Positions 1 to 8,134 of a stretch of DNA of 46,454 bases are shown piece after piece. The stretch is taken from assembly GCA_027943245.1 (NCBI GenBank), contig JANDJZ010001763.1:1-46454 (forward strand), written 5' to 3'. Source of the DNA: Acanthamoeba sp. SK_2022b. Its lineage: Eukaryota; Discosea; Longamoebia; Acanthamoebidae. The notes beneath the pieces were generated by a model, which searched no databases, was not told the DNA's origin, and was given only the letters and a program-made list of their open reading frames with translations. Position numbers and translations under genes: made by a program. Each line of letters opens with the position of its first letter. The stretch's first letter is position 1.

Positions 1-9
1 GAATATGTC

Positions 10-456
10 TTGAAGCGCGCCCATGGTTTCACGCTGATCGAGTTGCTGGTGGTCTTCGGTATCCTTGCCGCGATCATCGGCATCGTGCCGCCCGCCATGG
101 GCAAGCTGCGGGATGCCGTGGCCTACCGGCAGACGGTGCAGGACGTGACGGCCCTGCTGCGCAAGGCTCGGCAGCAGGCGACGCTGCAGGGCATGCCCGT
201 GGCGTTCGCCTTCAACACGGCGAGCCAGCAATACGGTATTGCCGGGCAGGGTTCTGCCAAGGTTCCCGACGGCCTGAAGGTGCAGCTTGTCACGGCGGCT
301 GGTGCCGCACTTGCCGACGGCAGTCAGACCATTGTTTTCCTGCCCGAGGGAGGCGCGACGGGTGGCAGCATCTCGTTGATACGGGGTGAAAGCGGTGGTG
401 GCGTGCGCTTGCGGGTGGACTGGCTGTCCGGCCAGGTCACCAAAGAAACACTGTAA
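10..456 (+). CDS. gspH: Type II secretion minor pseudopilin GspH
   Basis: This is a minor pseudopilin of the T2SS pseudopilus, 148 residues if it starts at TTG 10. The short basic leader ends in Gly and is followed by the classic type IV prepilin peptidase site: residues 6-14 read G|FTLIELLV, with Glu at +5 and then a hydrophobic N-terminal helix. The frame is open to the left edge of the window, so the true start could lie further upstream. TTG 10 gives the normal 6-residue leader, and an ATG at 5 ends after two codons, so TTG 10 is preferred. An upstream gene, presumably gspG, may end at the TGA at 11-13. The stop codon overlaps the start of gspI by one base, which indicates translational coupling. 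The C-terminal part is rich in Gly and beta-prone residues, as in the GspH globular domain. Confidence 0.85.
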   Translation: MKRAHGFTLIELLVVFGILAAIIGIVPPAMGKLRDAVAYRQTVQDVTALLRKARQQATLQGMPVAFAFNTASQQYGIAGQGSAKVPDGLKVQLVTAAGAALADGSQTIVFLPEGGATGGSISLIRGESGGGVRLRVDWLSGQVTKETL

Positions 457-860
457 TGCCGCAACGCTCTGGCTCCCGCGCTGCGGTGCGGGGTATGACC
501 CTGCTGGAACTGCTGGTCGCCCTGACCATCATGGCCATATCGGTCGCTTTGATCTATCGCGCCGTTGGTGGTTCTGCGCGTGGCGTGGCCAAGCTGGAGC
601 AGACCCAGGGCGTGGCCATGTTGGCCGAATCGCTGATGGACGCTTTCCCCATGGTCGATCCTGGCGGAAACCAAGCCTCCGGGCAGGATGGCGCCTATGC
701 CTGGCAGGTCATTTCAGCCCCATTTTCGGCAGGTGATTTGCCGGAAACGGCGGCTCCTTTGCACGCCCTGCGCATCACCATACTCTCTGAGGGGCGCAGC
801 TGGGTGTTCGAGACACTTCGTCCCCAGCGGCCGCTGCAACCTGGCGAGGTGACAAGGTGA
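456..860 (+). CDS. gspI: Type II secretion minor pseudopilin GspI
   Basis: This 134-residue minor pseudopilin belongs to the pseudopilus tip complex (GspI-J-K in characterised systems). A prepilin peptidase site lies at residues 13-20, G|MTLLELLV, with the conserved Glu at +5 and a hydrophobic helix after it. The length is typical for GspI (about 120-135 residues). The gene starts on the last base of the gspH stop codon and overlaps gspJ by 4 bases (ATGA-type junction), so it is part of a coupled operon. The identity rests on operon order H-I-J-K and size; pseudopilins are hard to tell apart by sequence alone. Confidence 0.82.
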   Translation: MPQRSGSRAAVRGMTLLELLVALTIMAISVALIYRAVGGSARGVAKLEQTQGVAMLAESLMDAFPMVDPGGNQASGQDGAYAWQVISAPFSAGDLPETAAPLHALRITILSEGRSWVFETLRPQRPLQPGEVTR

Positions 861-1531
861 TGAGGATGTTTAGGGCACCTCGCGCCCGCGCGCAAGGTTT
901 TACGCTGGTAGAGCTTCTCGTGGCCATGGTGCTGCTGTCCATGCTTACCCTGGGATTGGCCTCGGTCATGTCAACAGTCTCGCAGACGCAGGAACGTGTG
1001 GATGCCCGGCTTGACCGCATGGACCATCAGCGGGTGTCGATCGGGTTCTTGCGCTCTGTGCTGGGGCAGATTTCCGCTGCCCAGAGGCAGACCGGTATGC
1101 GAAAGCAGGGAGAGAGCGAGTATTTCTTTGAAGGCGGGCCCAAGGGAATGCAGTGGCTGGGAATCATGCCGGCCCGGTTTGGCATGGGTGGGCGAACCCA
1201 TTTCCAGTTGGCCCTGGACGGTGACGCTTTGGTGCTGCGCTTCGCTCCCTGGAAGGGGGTGGACGTCGCTCCTGACTGGGGGCAGGGCCAATCCTATGTT
1301 CTGGAGCGGGCCGTCACGGCCTTCGTGCTGAGCTACCAGAACGCGAAATCGGGCGTTGCGCAATGGCAGCCGCAGTGGGTTGATGACAAGGAGCTGCCTT
1401 CTGCGGTTCAGATTCAGTTGCAATCGGCCGGCGGTGCCTGGCCCTTGATGGCGATTGCTTTCTACACTCCTCCTGCCACGAACCGAAGCTCTGGCAGCGG
1501 TGGCGCCGTATTCGGCGGGAGTCGCCGATGA
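857..1531 (+). CDS. gspJ: Type II secretion minor pseudopilin GspJ
   Basis: This 224-residue protein is the larger minor pseudopilin of the GspI/J/K tip. The leader is basic and ends ARAQG|FTLVELLVAM, a canonical prepilin peptidase site with Glu at +5 and a roughly 20-residue hydrophobic helix. The remainder is a soluble periplasmic domain of the length expected for GspJ. It overlaps gspI upstream by 4 bases and gspK downstream by 4 bases, and there is no room for independent promoters. The start at ATG 857 is fixed by the overlap. The next ATG at 860 would also keep the leader intact. Confidence 0.85.
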   Translation: MMRMFRAPRARAQGFTLVELLVAMVLLSMLTLGLASVMSTVSQTQERVDARLDRMDHQRVSIGFLRSVLGQISAAQRQTGMRKQGESEYFFEGGPKGMQWLGIMPARFGMGGRTHFQLALDGDALVLRFAPWKGVDVAPDWGQGQSYVLERAVTAFVLSYQNAKSGVAQWQPQWVDDKELPSAVQIQLQSAGGAWPLMAIAFYTPPATNRSSGSGGAVFGGSRR

Positions 1532-2298
1532 GCCGGCAACTGGCAGGAAGGATGCACGCAAGCCGGGGCATGGCGTTGGTGCTTGTGCTGTGGATTGTTG
1601 CAGCACTTTCCATTTTTGCCACCAGTCTGGGAAAAGTGGTTCGCCAGGAGGCGTCGGTGGTGGGTGTCACGCGCAACTTGTCCGTCGGACGAGCCCAGGG
1701 AGAAGCAGCCATCTATCAGATTTTGCAGCAGATTGCACTCAAGCCCCAGGAGTTCAGCGAACGGAAGGTGGAGCAGGTTCCTTGGGGGGGACAGATAATA
1801 GAGGTCGAAATTCTGCCCTGGAGCGGTCTGGTCAATATCAATGCGGCTTCGCCGGAATTGCTGGGATCACTGTTCACACGCATGGGCTTGGGGCAGGGCG
1901 CGGCGCTTGCGCAGGCCTTGGTCGAGTTCCGTCAGGCAGGAAAAGGGGTGGTCAATAGCGTGGCGTGGGAGGCGCCCGAAGATCTGCTGCAGATTCCCGG
2001 GGTGACCTATGGCATCTACGCACAGATTCGACCCTTCATCGTGGCGGATACCGATGGGCGCACTGGCATCAACCCCAAGGCGGCACCTGCTGCTCTTTTG
2101 GCCGCGCTGGATGGCACCGGCGGCGCAGCCTTTCAGGAGAGTCTTTCCAGTCCCCGCTATCGTCTGACCGCACGGGTGGTGTTCGATGGTGGATCGGTCA
2201 TGGTGGTGCGGGACGCCGATGTCATCGGCGGTGGCAGTCGGGGCTCGTTGCCCTGGACGTTGCTTTCGGCCACGCAGTCCTGGGTGGGTCGTATATAG
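1528..2298 (+). CDS. gspK: Type II secretion pseudopilin GspK
   Basis: This 256-residue protein matches GspK, the large minor pseudopilin that caps the pseudopilus. The N-terminus has a peptidase site ASRG|MALVLVLW. As is usual for GspK, position +5 lacks the Glu found in other pseudopilins. Motifs typical of GspK's helical insert and helix-hairpin-helix-like region are visible, including VNINAASPELL near residue 96 and a second TGINPKAAPAALL near residue 179. The protein is slightly shorter than Escherichia coli GspK (over 300 residues). It overlaps gspJ by 4 bases. A 105-base gap separates it from the next gene, the only real break in this operon. Confidence 0.85.
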   Translation: MSRQLAGRMHASRGMALVLVLWIVAALSIFATSLGKVVRQEASVVGVTRNLSVGRAQGEAAIYQILQQIALKPQEFSERKVEQVPWGGQIIEVEILPWSGLVNINAASPELLGSLFTRMGLGQGAALAQALVEFRQAGKGVVNSVAWEAPEDLLQIPGVTYGIYAQIRPFIVADTDGRTGINPKAAPAALLAALDGTGGAAFQESLSSPRYRLTARVVFDGGSVMVVRDADVIGGGSRGSLPWTLLSATQSWVGRI

Positions 2299-2403
2299 CG
2301 AGGCTTTGGGCATTTCCTTGGGGTAGGCGCTGCCAGGTGCCTGTTTCAATGGTGCTGCAGGAGCAAGAAGGAAGAAAGAATTGAAAGCAATGTTGTTCAA
2401 CGG

Positions 2404-3534
2404 ATGCGGCGCTTTATGGGACTGATGACATCCGATGCCAAGCTGTTTGGGCTGGATCTGCGCGAACTGACTGCGGAGCTGCACGATGCGTTCCATAAGC
2501 TGGTGCGCCTGCCCTGGCTGCGCAGAGCCATGCCCGTTACCCTTGTGAAGGTGGCTGGCGATGCAACAACCATCGCTGGCGCCAGAGCCCAGGGTATGCA
2601 CATCGAATGGACCGATTTGTCCAGCGATGTGCTCGAGCGCGTCACTCATACCGCAGTGCTGCTGGATTCCGAGCAGGTGTTGCAGCGTTCCCTGACGCTG
2701 CCTCCGATGGCACCTGCAGCCCTGCGCAGCGCCATTGAACTCGACGTGCAGACCATGACGCCATTTGCGCCCCAGGACACGCTTTGGTCGTATGTCCAGC
2801 GTCCTCTGGCGAAAGCCCAGGGTCGGCAGCGGGTCGAGGTGGTGATCGCATCGCGAAACCAGGTGGAGCAGGTGCTGCGCCTTCAGTCGGCAAGGTTGCC
2901 TGGAGATGGCCATCCCGAAGTCTGGGCTCCTGCCGGCGCGGAGCTGGTTGTCTTGCCGGGCTTTGGCGAGCCTGCGCGCCTGCGCAGCGAAGCCAAGCGA
3001 CGCAACTGGATCTTAATGGGCCTGGGCATCGTGCTGGCATTGGGCGTGGCATTGGCTGTTACTCCATCACTGCAACTGAGGATGAGGGCCATCGATGCCA
3101 GTCAGCAGTTGGCCGCATTGACGAAGACATCGGCCGAGGTCATGGCCCAGCGCCAGGCGCTGGTCGAAGGTGGGGAGAATCTTGGCAAGCTGCAGGAGCG
3201 ACTGCAGCAGCAACTGAACCATCTGCAGGTGCTGGCCGTGTTGACCAAGGTGCTGCCCGATGATTCAGCGGCCCAGCGCGTAGTGCTCCGAGGAACCAAG
3301 TTGACTGTCCAAGGCCTGACCAGCAACGCATCCAATGTCGTGGCCTTGCTGGCCAAGACTCCCGGGTTCCTGGATGTGCGTCTGCCCACGGCGGTGACGC
3401 GTGCACCAGGATCGGGCAAGGAGAATTTTGTGCTTGAAGCCAACATTGATCCCAATGTGCTGGGCCTGCTGGCCAAGGCTGCAGAGGAAAAACCGTCTGT
3501 TGAGGGCGATGCGGATCCCAAGGAGGCGCAATGA
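2404..3534 (+). CDS. gspL: GspL/PilN-like inner-membrane assembly protein
   Basis: This 376-residue bitopic inner-membrane protein sits where gspL is expected. Residues 1-190 form a cytoplasmic domain with features of the GspL/PilM-like fold. One transmembrane helix lies around residues 200-220, after a KRRNW basic stretch. A periplasmic domain with a coiled-coil-like segment (about 225-290) and a ferredoxin-like PilN-type domain follow. GspL normally links the ATPase GspE to GspM and the pseudopilus. The cytoplasmic part is shorter and looks more like the PilN-containing variants annotated in betaproteobacteria than like classic GspL. ATG 2404 has no obvious Shine-Dalgarno sequence; ATG 2416 and 2425 are alternatives. 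It overlaps gspM by 4 bases. Confidence 0.72.
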   Translation: MRRFMGLMTSDAKLFGLDLRELTAELHDAFHKLVRLPWLRRAMPVTLVKVAGDATTIAGARAQGMHIEWTDLSSDVLERVTHTAVLLDSEQVLQRSLTLPPMAPAALRSAIELDVQTMTPFAPQDTLWSYVQRPLAKAQGRQRVEVVIASRNQVEQVLRLQSARLPGDGHPEVWAPAGAELVVLPGFGEPARLRSEAKRRNWILMGLGIVLALGVALAVTPSLQLRMRAIDASQQLAALTKTSAEVMAQRQALVEGGENLGKLQERLQQQLNHLQVLAVLTKVLPDDSAAQRVVLRGTKLTVQGLTSNASNVVALLAKTPGFLDVRLPTAVTRAPGSGKENFVLEANIDPNVLGLLAKAAEEKPSVEGDADPKEAQ

Positions 3535-4124
3535 CCGCCGGTTCTCAGAAACTCACGCCTCGCCAGTGGTTGCTGCTGGGAGGAATCGGCTTGATTCTGA
3601 TTGTGCCGCTTGCCGCCTTGGGCTCCTGGGTTTACTCCAAGCATGTATGGGCCCAGGAGCAAGTGGAGACCCTGGAGCCCCGCTACGCAAGACTTGCCGG
3701 TATTCAGGAGCAGGCGCAGGAAATCCAGGAGGCGCTGGAGCAGATAGAGACCGTGAAGGCGCTGCATATCTATCCAGCTGAGCAAGACAGCACGCAAACG
3801 GGCAATGCGGTTCAGCAGCGACTGCGGGCGCTGCTCGACAAGGCGGGCCTTTCTGTGGTGAGCAGCCAGGTACGGCCCTCCTCGGAGTCGGAAGACCAGA
3901 GTCAGAGCCTGGGTCCGTATGAGCGCATAGCAGTTTCCATGACGGCGGAAGGTGGATGGCCTGCAATCCAGCTGGCCTTGCTGTCCCTGCGGGACGTCTC
4001 CCCCACCGTGTGGCTGGATGACTTGCAGCTCAATCTGCTGGGCAATCTTGAAAGCAACAATCCCAAGGTGGCGCCAAAGCTCAGCGCGCAATTCACTTTC
4101 AGCATTCTGCGGAGCAAGCCGTGA
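3531..4124 (+). CDS. gspM: Type II secretion protein GspM
   Basis: This 197-residue bitopic membrane protein has a transmembrane helix at about residues 15-37, a coiled-coil-like stretch (about 40-75) and a small periplasmic domain of the GspM/PilO type. GspM forms a complex with GspL in the inner-membrane platform. The assignment rests on operon position directly after the GspL-like gene, topology and size. It overlaps both neighbours by 4 bases, indicating coupled translation. Confidence in the exact family is moderate because GspM and PilO share fold and size. Confidence 0.75.
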   Translation: MTAGSQKLTPRQWLLLGGIGLILIVPLAALGSWVYSKHVWAQEQVETLEPRYARLAGIQEQAQEIQEALEQIETVKALHIYPAEQDSTQTGNAVQQRLRALLDKAGLSVVSSQVRPSSESEDQSQSLGPYERIAVSMTAEGGWPAIQLALLSLRDVSPTVWLDDLQLNLLGNLESNNPKVAPKLSAQFTFSILRSKP

Positions 4125-4783
4125 ACCAGCGCATTCTTTGGACCACGGGACTGGCTCTGCCTGCGGCGTTGCTGGGGGGAGCGCTGGCCTGGGCATGGCT
4201 GACGCCTGAGTTGCAACTGAAAAACATTGCGTGGATACCGCCGCAGCCCCTTAAGGCGGACATCAAGGCGCTCGTTCCTCCTGCAAACGTACCTGAAGAC
4301 CAGAGCAAGCGCGACGAGCAGCAATTGCTGGAAATGCAGGAGAGGCCGCTCTTCGCCATCAGCCGCAAACCACCACCACCTCCGCCACCGCCAGCTCCAG
4401 AGAAAAAAGCGCAACAAGAAGCGCCTGATATCTGGCAACAGGCCCGCGTCACTGGAATTTTTGAAGGGCAGGTCAGCGGAATCATTTTCTCGCTGGACGG
4501 CAAGGAACGGCGTTTGCTGCTCAACCAGAATTTTGCTGGCTGGAAGTTGCAAAGCCTGCAGGGCCGCAATGTCGTTCTGGAAAGCAACGGACAGACGCGC
4601 ACGTTGCAACTGGTGAAGGCTGCTGTGGACAAAGGACCTAACATCCCTGCCGGCATGAGGATGCCACCCGTGCTGCGGGTCCCCGTTCAGGCGCAGGAGC
4701 CTGAGGGCGCCTCCGATACCTCAGCCAAGCCCGAGGAGCCGCAAGCCGTCTTTGGTGGAACCAGTGTGCCCGCCAAGAAATGA
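4121..4783 (+). CDS. GspC/PilP-like periplasmic connector protein
   Basis: This 220-residue protein has one N-terminal membrane helix (about 8-28), a linker, a run of eight prolines near residues 84-91, a small beta-rich domain (about 103-168) and a Pro/Glu-rich tail. This arrangement is that of GspC or PilP, which tether the inner-membrane platform to the secretin through a homology-region domain. Its place immediately before gspD, with a 4-base ATGA overlap, supports a role as secretin partner. In related genomes this position is often labelled GspN, but the architecture looks GspC/PilP-like to me, so I leave the symbol empty. No PDZ domain is visible at the C-terminus. Confidence 0.6.
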   Translation: MNQRILWTTGLALPAALLGGALAWAWLTPELQLKNIAWIPPQPLKADIKALVPPANVPEDQSKRDEQQLLEMQERPLFAISRKPPPPPPPPAPEKKAQQEAPDIWQQARVTGIFEGQVSGIIFSLDGKERRLLLNQNFAGWKLQSLQGRNVVLESNGQTRTLQLVKAAVDKGPNIPAGMRMPPVLRVPVQAQEPEGASDTSAKPEEPQAVFGGTSVPAKK

Positions 4784-7269
4784 GAAAGACTGGTCAAGAA
4801 ACCATGAAATTGCATAACCGTCCCATCCGTACCGCAATGGCGTTGGCAGTCTGTCAAATGCTGCTGGCATGCGCCCAGCCCGCCAAGAATAATTTCGTCA
4901 GCCACTTCGGAGCGGACGCCTCGCAGAGCTATGTTTTCAACGAGGAAGCTCCTCCCAAGGACAGCTCTGTCAAAGAGGACAAGGCGGAGCCACGTATCCT
5001 GACAGGCACTGGAAAGCTGCTGGGAGAGGCCAAGCCGGTGCCAGCAGTGAAAGAGTCCTCTGTCAAGCTGAGCTTCGAGGATGCTCCCCTTTCGCAGGTC
5101 GTGCGCACGGTGCTGGGCGACATCCTTGGGTTGGACTACGTACTGCATCCGCCCATCAATGGCACAGTGACTCTAAGCACGCAGAAGAACATTCCGGGCG
5201 ATCAGGCCCTCTATCTCCTGGAGACGGCACTGCAGGCCAATGGCCTGGCCATGGTTCGTGATGCCAGGGGTACCTATCACGTGGGACGGGCCGACGTACT
5301 CAAGAGCTTGGGAGCATCGGTGCGGCAGGCTTCCCAGACCACTGCGCTGGCTCCTGGCTTTGGAGCCATCGTCATTTCCTTGAACTATATCGGTGCCAAC
5401 GAGATGGCCGCCATCCTGCGGCCCATGGTGCCGGCCGATGCCATATTGCGCGTGGATGCGGTGCGCAACGTTCTGGTGATGTCCGGTTCGCGAGCACAGG
5501 CCGAAGGCTGGCTGGAAATGGTGCGTACCTTTGACGTGAACTTGCTGGAAGGCATGTCGGTCGGGGTATTCCCGCTCAAGTATGTATCCATTCAGGAGGT
5601 CAGCACAGCGCTGCAGTTGATGAGTGGCGGCGGTGGGGCGGCAGCTCAGCCGGGAGCTTCCGTGCCAGGGGGCGCATCCGCGGGCAGGCCTGCTGCCGCG
5701 GGCGCTGCGCCTGCGGCAGCGGCTCTGGGGGAGGGGAACCCCTTGTTCGGAGCATTGCGCATCATGCCGATCGAACGGCTCAACAGCATCCTGGTAATCA
5801 CGCCGCGCGCCGCGTATCTGGACGAGGCGCGCCGCTGGATTGCCAAGCTTGATCAGCCTGGTTCGGGCGGTGCGCTACCGCAACTGAACATCTATCGCGT
5901 GCAAAACGGGAACGCCAGGCATCTTGCAAGCGTGCTGTCCGGCATCTTTGGTGGAACAGGTGGTGGGTCCACGGCCAATAGTGGTGTAGCTCCGGGATTG
6001 GGCACCTCCACCACGGGAACCAGCGGGTTCGGGAGCAGCAACGGTTTCGGCAGTACCAGTGGCTTTGGCAATACCAGCGGCTTTGGCAACAGCGGTAGTT
6101 TTGGCAACAGCGGCTTCGGTAACAGCGGCTTCGGTAACAGCGGCTTCGGTAACAGCGCTTCCGGAACGCGCTTTGGCAGCACTTCCTTCGGGCAGTCAGG
6201 GACGATGGGCCAGGCTGGTGCCGCGCCTACAGCCGCCAGCATCGGCAGCATCCGTGTGATGGCCGATGAGCTCAACAACTCCGTGCTGGTCTGGGGGACG
6301 TCTGCGGAGTTCGAGCGTATCGAGGCTGCGTTGAAGAAGCTTGATCTGCCACCGACCCAGGTGCTGATCGAGGCCAGCATCGTGGAGGTCACGCTCAATG
6401 ACACGCTGCGATATGGCTTGCAATGGGCCTTTAGCGGCGATGTAGGCAACAAGGGCTACAGCGGCAATGGCGGGCTGCTAGGGGCCGGGGGTGACAGCGC
6501 TCCGCCCGGAGCCTCTGGACTAGCTGACAGTGGAGGATTGGGGAGTGTTGCGCTCGGAGCAGGCTTCAACTACACGCTCAAGAACTCTCTGGGCAATATC
6601 AAGGCGGTACTTACGGCTCTAGCCGGTAAAACCCAGGTCAAGGTCGTCGCCAGCCCTACGCTGATGGTGCTCGACAATCACCCCGCTGCAATCGCCGTGG
6701 GCACGCAACAGCCCTACAAGTCGGGAACGACAATCACAGGTACCTCAGGAACCGCTGTAGATAACTTCGCGTACAAGGATACAGGTGTGAACCTGCAGGT
6801 CGTGCCCTCGGTAAACGCCGGTAACATCGTCACCATGACTGTCAATCAGTCAGTAACCGATGTCGGGGCCCAGGACCAAGTCACCAAGCAGCGTGCGTTC
6901 CTGCAGCGGCAGATATCAAGCCGAGTGGCTGTGCGTTCTGGCGAGTCCATCGTCATGGGTGGTCTGATCCAGGAAAACTCAAGCTCTGGACGCTCAGGGA
7001 TTCCTTATTTGTATGACCTGCCTGTCGTCGGCAACCTGTTCGGCTCCACCGACAACTCGGGTGCTCGCACCGAGTTGATAGTAATCATTACGCCTCGCGT
7101 GGTGCGTACCGACATTGATGTGCGTGAAGTCAGCGATGACCTGAGGGAGAAAATGCGAGCCTTGACGCCCCTGCTCAAGACGCCGGCCTCGGCACCGGCT
7201 CCTTTTGATGAACAAAGCGGCGGCAAGGCCTCCGTGGAAATCGGTCCTCTCACGCCCGAGCGTCGTTAG
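4780..7269 (+). CDS. gspD: Type II secretion secretin GspD (outer-membrane channel)
   Basis: This 829-residue lipoprotein secretin forms the outer-membrane pore of the T2SS. A signal peptide ends in a lipobox LLAC near residue 31. Residues about 90-170 are the N0/STN domain, followed by N-domain repeats with typical motifs (VRNVLVMSGSRAQ near 230, RLNSILVITPRA near 335). From about 570 the conserved secretin core follows (VKVVASPTLMVLDN, VPSVNAGNIVTMTV, GESIVMGGLIQ, LPVVGNLFG, ELIVIITPRVV). Two linkers are unusual: a Gly/Ala/Pro-rich one near 287-320 and a Gly-Phe-Gly-Asn-Ser repeat region near 395-485. ATG 4804 is an alternative start that would still keep the signal peptide. It overlaps the preceding gene by 4 bases. 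Confidence 0.95.
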   Translation: MRKTGQETMKLHNRPIRTAMALAVCQMLLACAQPAKNNFVSHFGADASQSYVFNEEAPPKDSSVKEDKAEPRILTGTGKLLGEAKPVPAVKESSVKLSFEDAPLSQVVRTVLGDILGLDYVLHPPINGTVTLSTQKNIPGDQALYLLETALQANGLAMVRDARGTYHVGRADVLKSLGASVRQASQTTALAPGFGAIVISLNYIGANEMAAILRPMVPADAILRVDAVRNVLVMSGSRAQAEGWLEMVRTFDVNLLEGMSVGVFPLKYVSIQEVSTALQLMSGGGGAAAQPGASVPGGASAGRPAAAGAAPAAAALGEGNPLFGALRIMPIERLNSILVITPRAAYLDEARRWIAKLDQPGSGGALPQLNIYRVQNGNARHLASVLSGIFGGTGGGSTANSGVAPGLGTSTTGTSGFGSSNGFGSTSGFGNTSGFGNSGSFGNSGFGNSGFGNSGFGNSASGTRFGSTSFGQSGTMGQAGAAPTAASIGSIRVMADELNNSVLVWGTSAEFERIEAALKKLDLPPTQVLIEASIVEVTLNDTLRYGLQWAFSGDVGNKGYSGNGGLLGAGGDSAPPGASGLADSGGLGSVALGAGFNYTLKNSLGNIKAVLTALAGKTQVKVVASPTLMVLDNHPAAIAVGTQQPYKSGTTITGTSGTAVDNFAYKDTGVNLQVVPSVNAGNIVTMTVNQSVTDVGAQDQVTKQRAFLQRQISSRVAVRSGESIVMGGLIQENSSSGRSGIPYLYDLPVVGNLFGSTDNSGARTELIVIITPRVVRTDIDVREVSDDLREKMRALTPLLKTPASAPAPFDEQSGGKASVEIGPLTPERR
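6025..6165 (+). repeat. 15-bp tandem repeats inside gspD (Gly-Phe-Gly-Asn-Ser coding)
   Basis: Three perfect consecutive copies of the 15-mer AACAGCGGCTTCGGT occupy 6106-6150. They are flanked on both sides by degenerate copies of the same unit. Each unit adds five residues (N-S-G-F-G), so copy-number change keeps the frame. The repeats encode a flexible linker between N domains of the secretin. Confidence 0.8.
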
Positions 7270-7337
7270 AGGCGCGCATAGGCCGGAACATTCGGCCTTC
7301 AAGTTGTTCCAACGTTTTTTTTGGAGTTCAAACACAT

Positions 7338-7766
7338 ATGAGCAAGTCGACAAAGCATGCTGTGCCCTCGCGCCTGCACTGGCTGAAGTGGGGCCTCGGC
7401 CTGGCCTGTGCTGCCGTCTTGGCAGGCTGCGCCTCCATGGGCAGCACGACGCCTGAAGAAGCCGTGACCCAGCGGTCCAACGCTTTCTGGAAGGCACGCA
7501 TGGCCGGCGACGTGCCAAAGGCGTACGCGTTCACGTCGCCTGGTTACCGTGCCGTGAATGATCAGGAAAAGTATCGCCTTGACCATGGCGTCATTCCTGC
7601 GCTCAAGGGCGGCGAGATCACATCGGTGACATGCGAGCAGGAACGCTGCGAGGTGCGCAAAGACTTCACCACATCCACCCCGATGATGCGAGGTGCTCGC
7701 ATCCCGATCTCCATCGGAGAGGTGTGGATCAAGGAGGATGGACAGTGGTGGCTGTTCGTTCAATAG
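7338..7766 (+). CDS. Small lipoprotein, unknown function, next to the T2SS
   Basis: This 142-residue predicted lipoprotein has a signal peptide with a hydrophobic core and lipobox LAGC ending at Cys 31. A Shine-Dalgarno GGAG at 7322-7325 precedes ATG 7338. The mature part (residues 40-142) resembles small NTF2/SnoaL-like folds found in periplasmic lipoproteins (an AVTQRSNAFWKARMAGD helix, then beta strands ending DGQWWLF), but this is only an impression. It lies 68 bases after gspD on the same strand and just upstream of the surface-layer gene. It may be a T2SS accessory or pilotin-like factor; that is inference from position only. Confidence 0.7.
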   Translation: MSKSTKHAVPSRLHWLKWGLGLACAAVLAGCASMGSTTPEEAVTQRSNAFWKARMAGDVPKAYAFTSPGYRAVNDQEKYRLDHGVIPALKGGEITSVTCEQERCEVRKDFTTSTPMMRGARIPISIGEVWIKEDGQWWLFVQ

Positions 7767-7775
7767 TAGCTCTGG

Positions 7776-7799
7776 CAAGCCACGTCTGATGGTGGCTTG
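7776..7799 (+). terminator. Hairpin after the lipoprotein gene
   Basis: A perfect 8-bp stem, CAAGCCAC (7776-7783) with GTGGCTTG (7792-7799), lies 10 bases after the lipoprotein stop codon. There is no U-run, so it may be a weak or factor-dependent terminator or an mRNA-stabilising end. Confidence 0.45.
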
Positions 7800-8050
7800 A
7801 CGTTCAGTATTTCGCGTGTCGGCATCGTTCGGCGCTGCGGAAGATCGGGCGGGATAGGCGAAGCAGGCAATGTTTGTGATAATGCGCCGTCCCTGACCCG
7901 GTGCTCGCCAGGGAAGTGTTGTTTTTTTTCAAAACAACGCTTCGGCGCCTCCAGAAAGCGGTATGGGGGCACGATTGGCTGTGCTACGATTCCCTGGCGA
8001 TCAATCGTGGTGGTTGCAACTACCTTATCTTTTTACTGGAGATAGTTCTT
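7800..8050 (+). promoter_or_regulatory. Upstream and leader region of the surface-layer gene
   Basis: This non-coding stretch precedes a gene whose codon bias suggests very high expression. It contains a possible extended -10 element (TGTGATAAT, with GATAAT at 7878-7883). It also holds a strong hairpin at 7913-7943, with a 13-bp stem including one G-U pair and a T-rich loop, and a Shine-Dalgarno GGAG about 9 bases before ATG 8051. Long structured leaders are common on S-layer mRNAs. The promoter position is a guess; no good -35 box was seen. Confidence 0.35.
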
Positions 8051-8134
8051 ATGAAGAAAAATGTTCTGGCCCTGAGCATTGCTGCCATGGTTGGTGGCCT
8101 GGGCTTTGCAGGCGCTGCTGCTGCTGCTCCTACG
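8051..8134 (+). pseudogene. 5' fragment (signal peptide) of interrupted surface-layer protein gene
   Basis: These first 28 codons of a secreted protein encode a Sec signal peptide: MKKN, then a hydrophobic core, then GFAGAAAAA ending at an Ala-rich cleavage site. The reading frame is cut at 8134, where the IS element begins. Without the element, codon 28 (ACG, within the duplicated CCTACG) would continue in frame into TTC at 9339 of the 3' fragment. Read through into the IS, the frame adds 38 unrelated residues and stops at 8251. A good GGAG ribosome-binding site precedes the ATG. The intact gene would encode about 504 residues. Confidence 0.85.
8129..8134 (+). repeat. Left target-site duplication of the IS (CCTACG)
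   Basis: CCTACG lies directly before the left IS terminus and is repeated exactly at 9333-9338 directly after the right terminus. Removing the element and one copy restores a continuous reading frame between the two surface-layer gene fragments. Confidence 0.9.
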
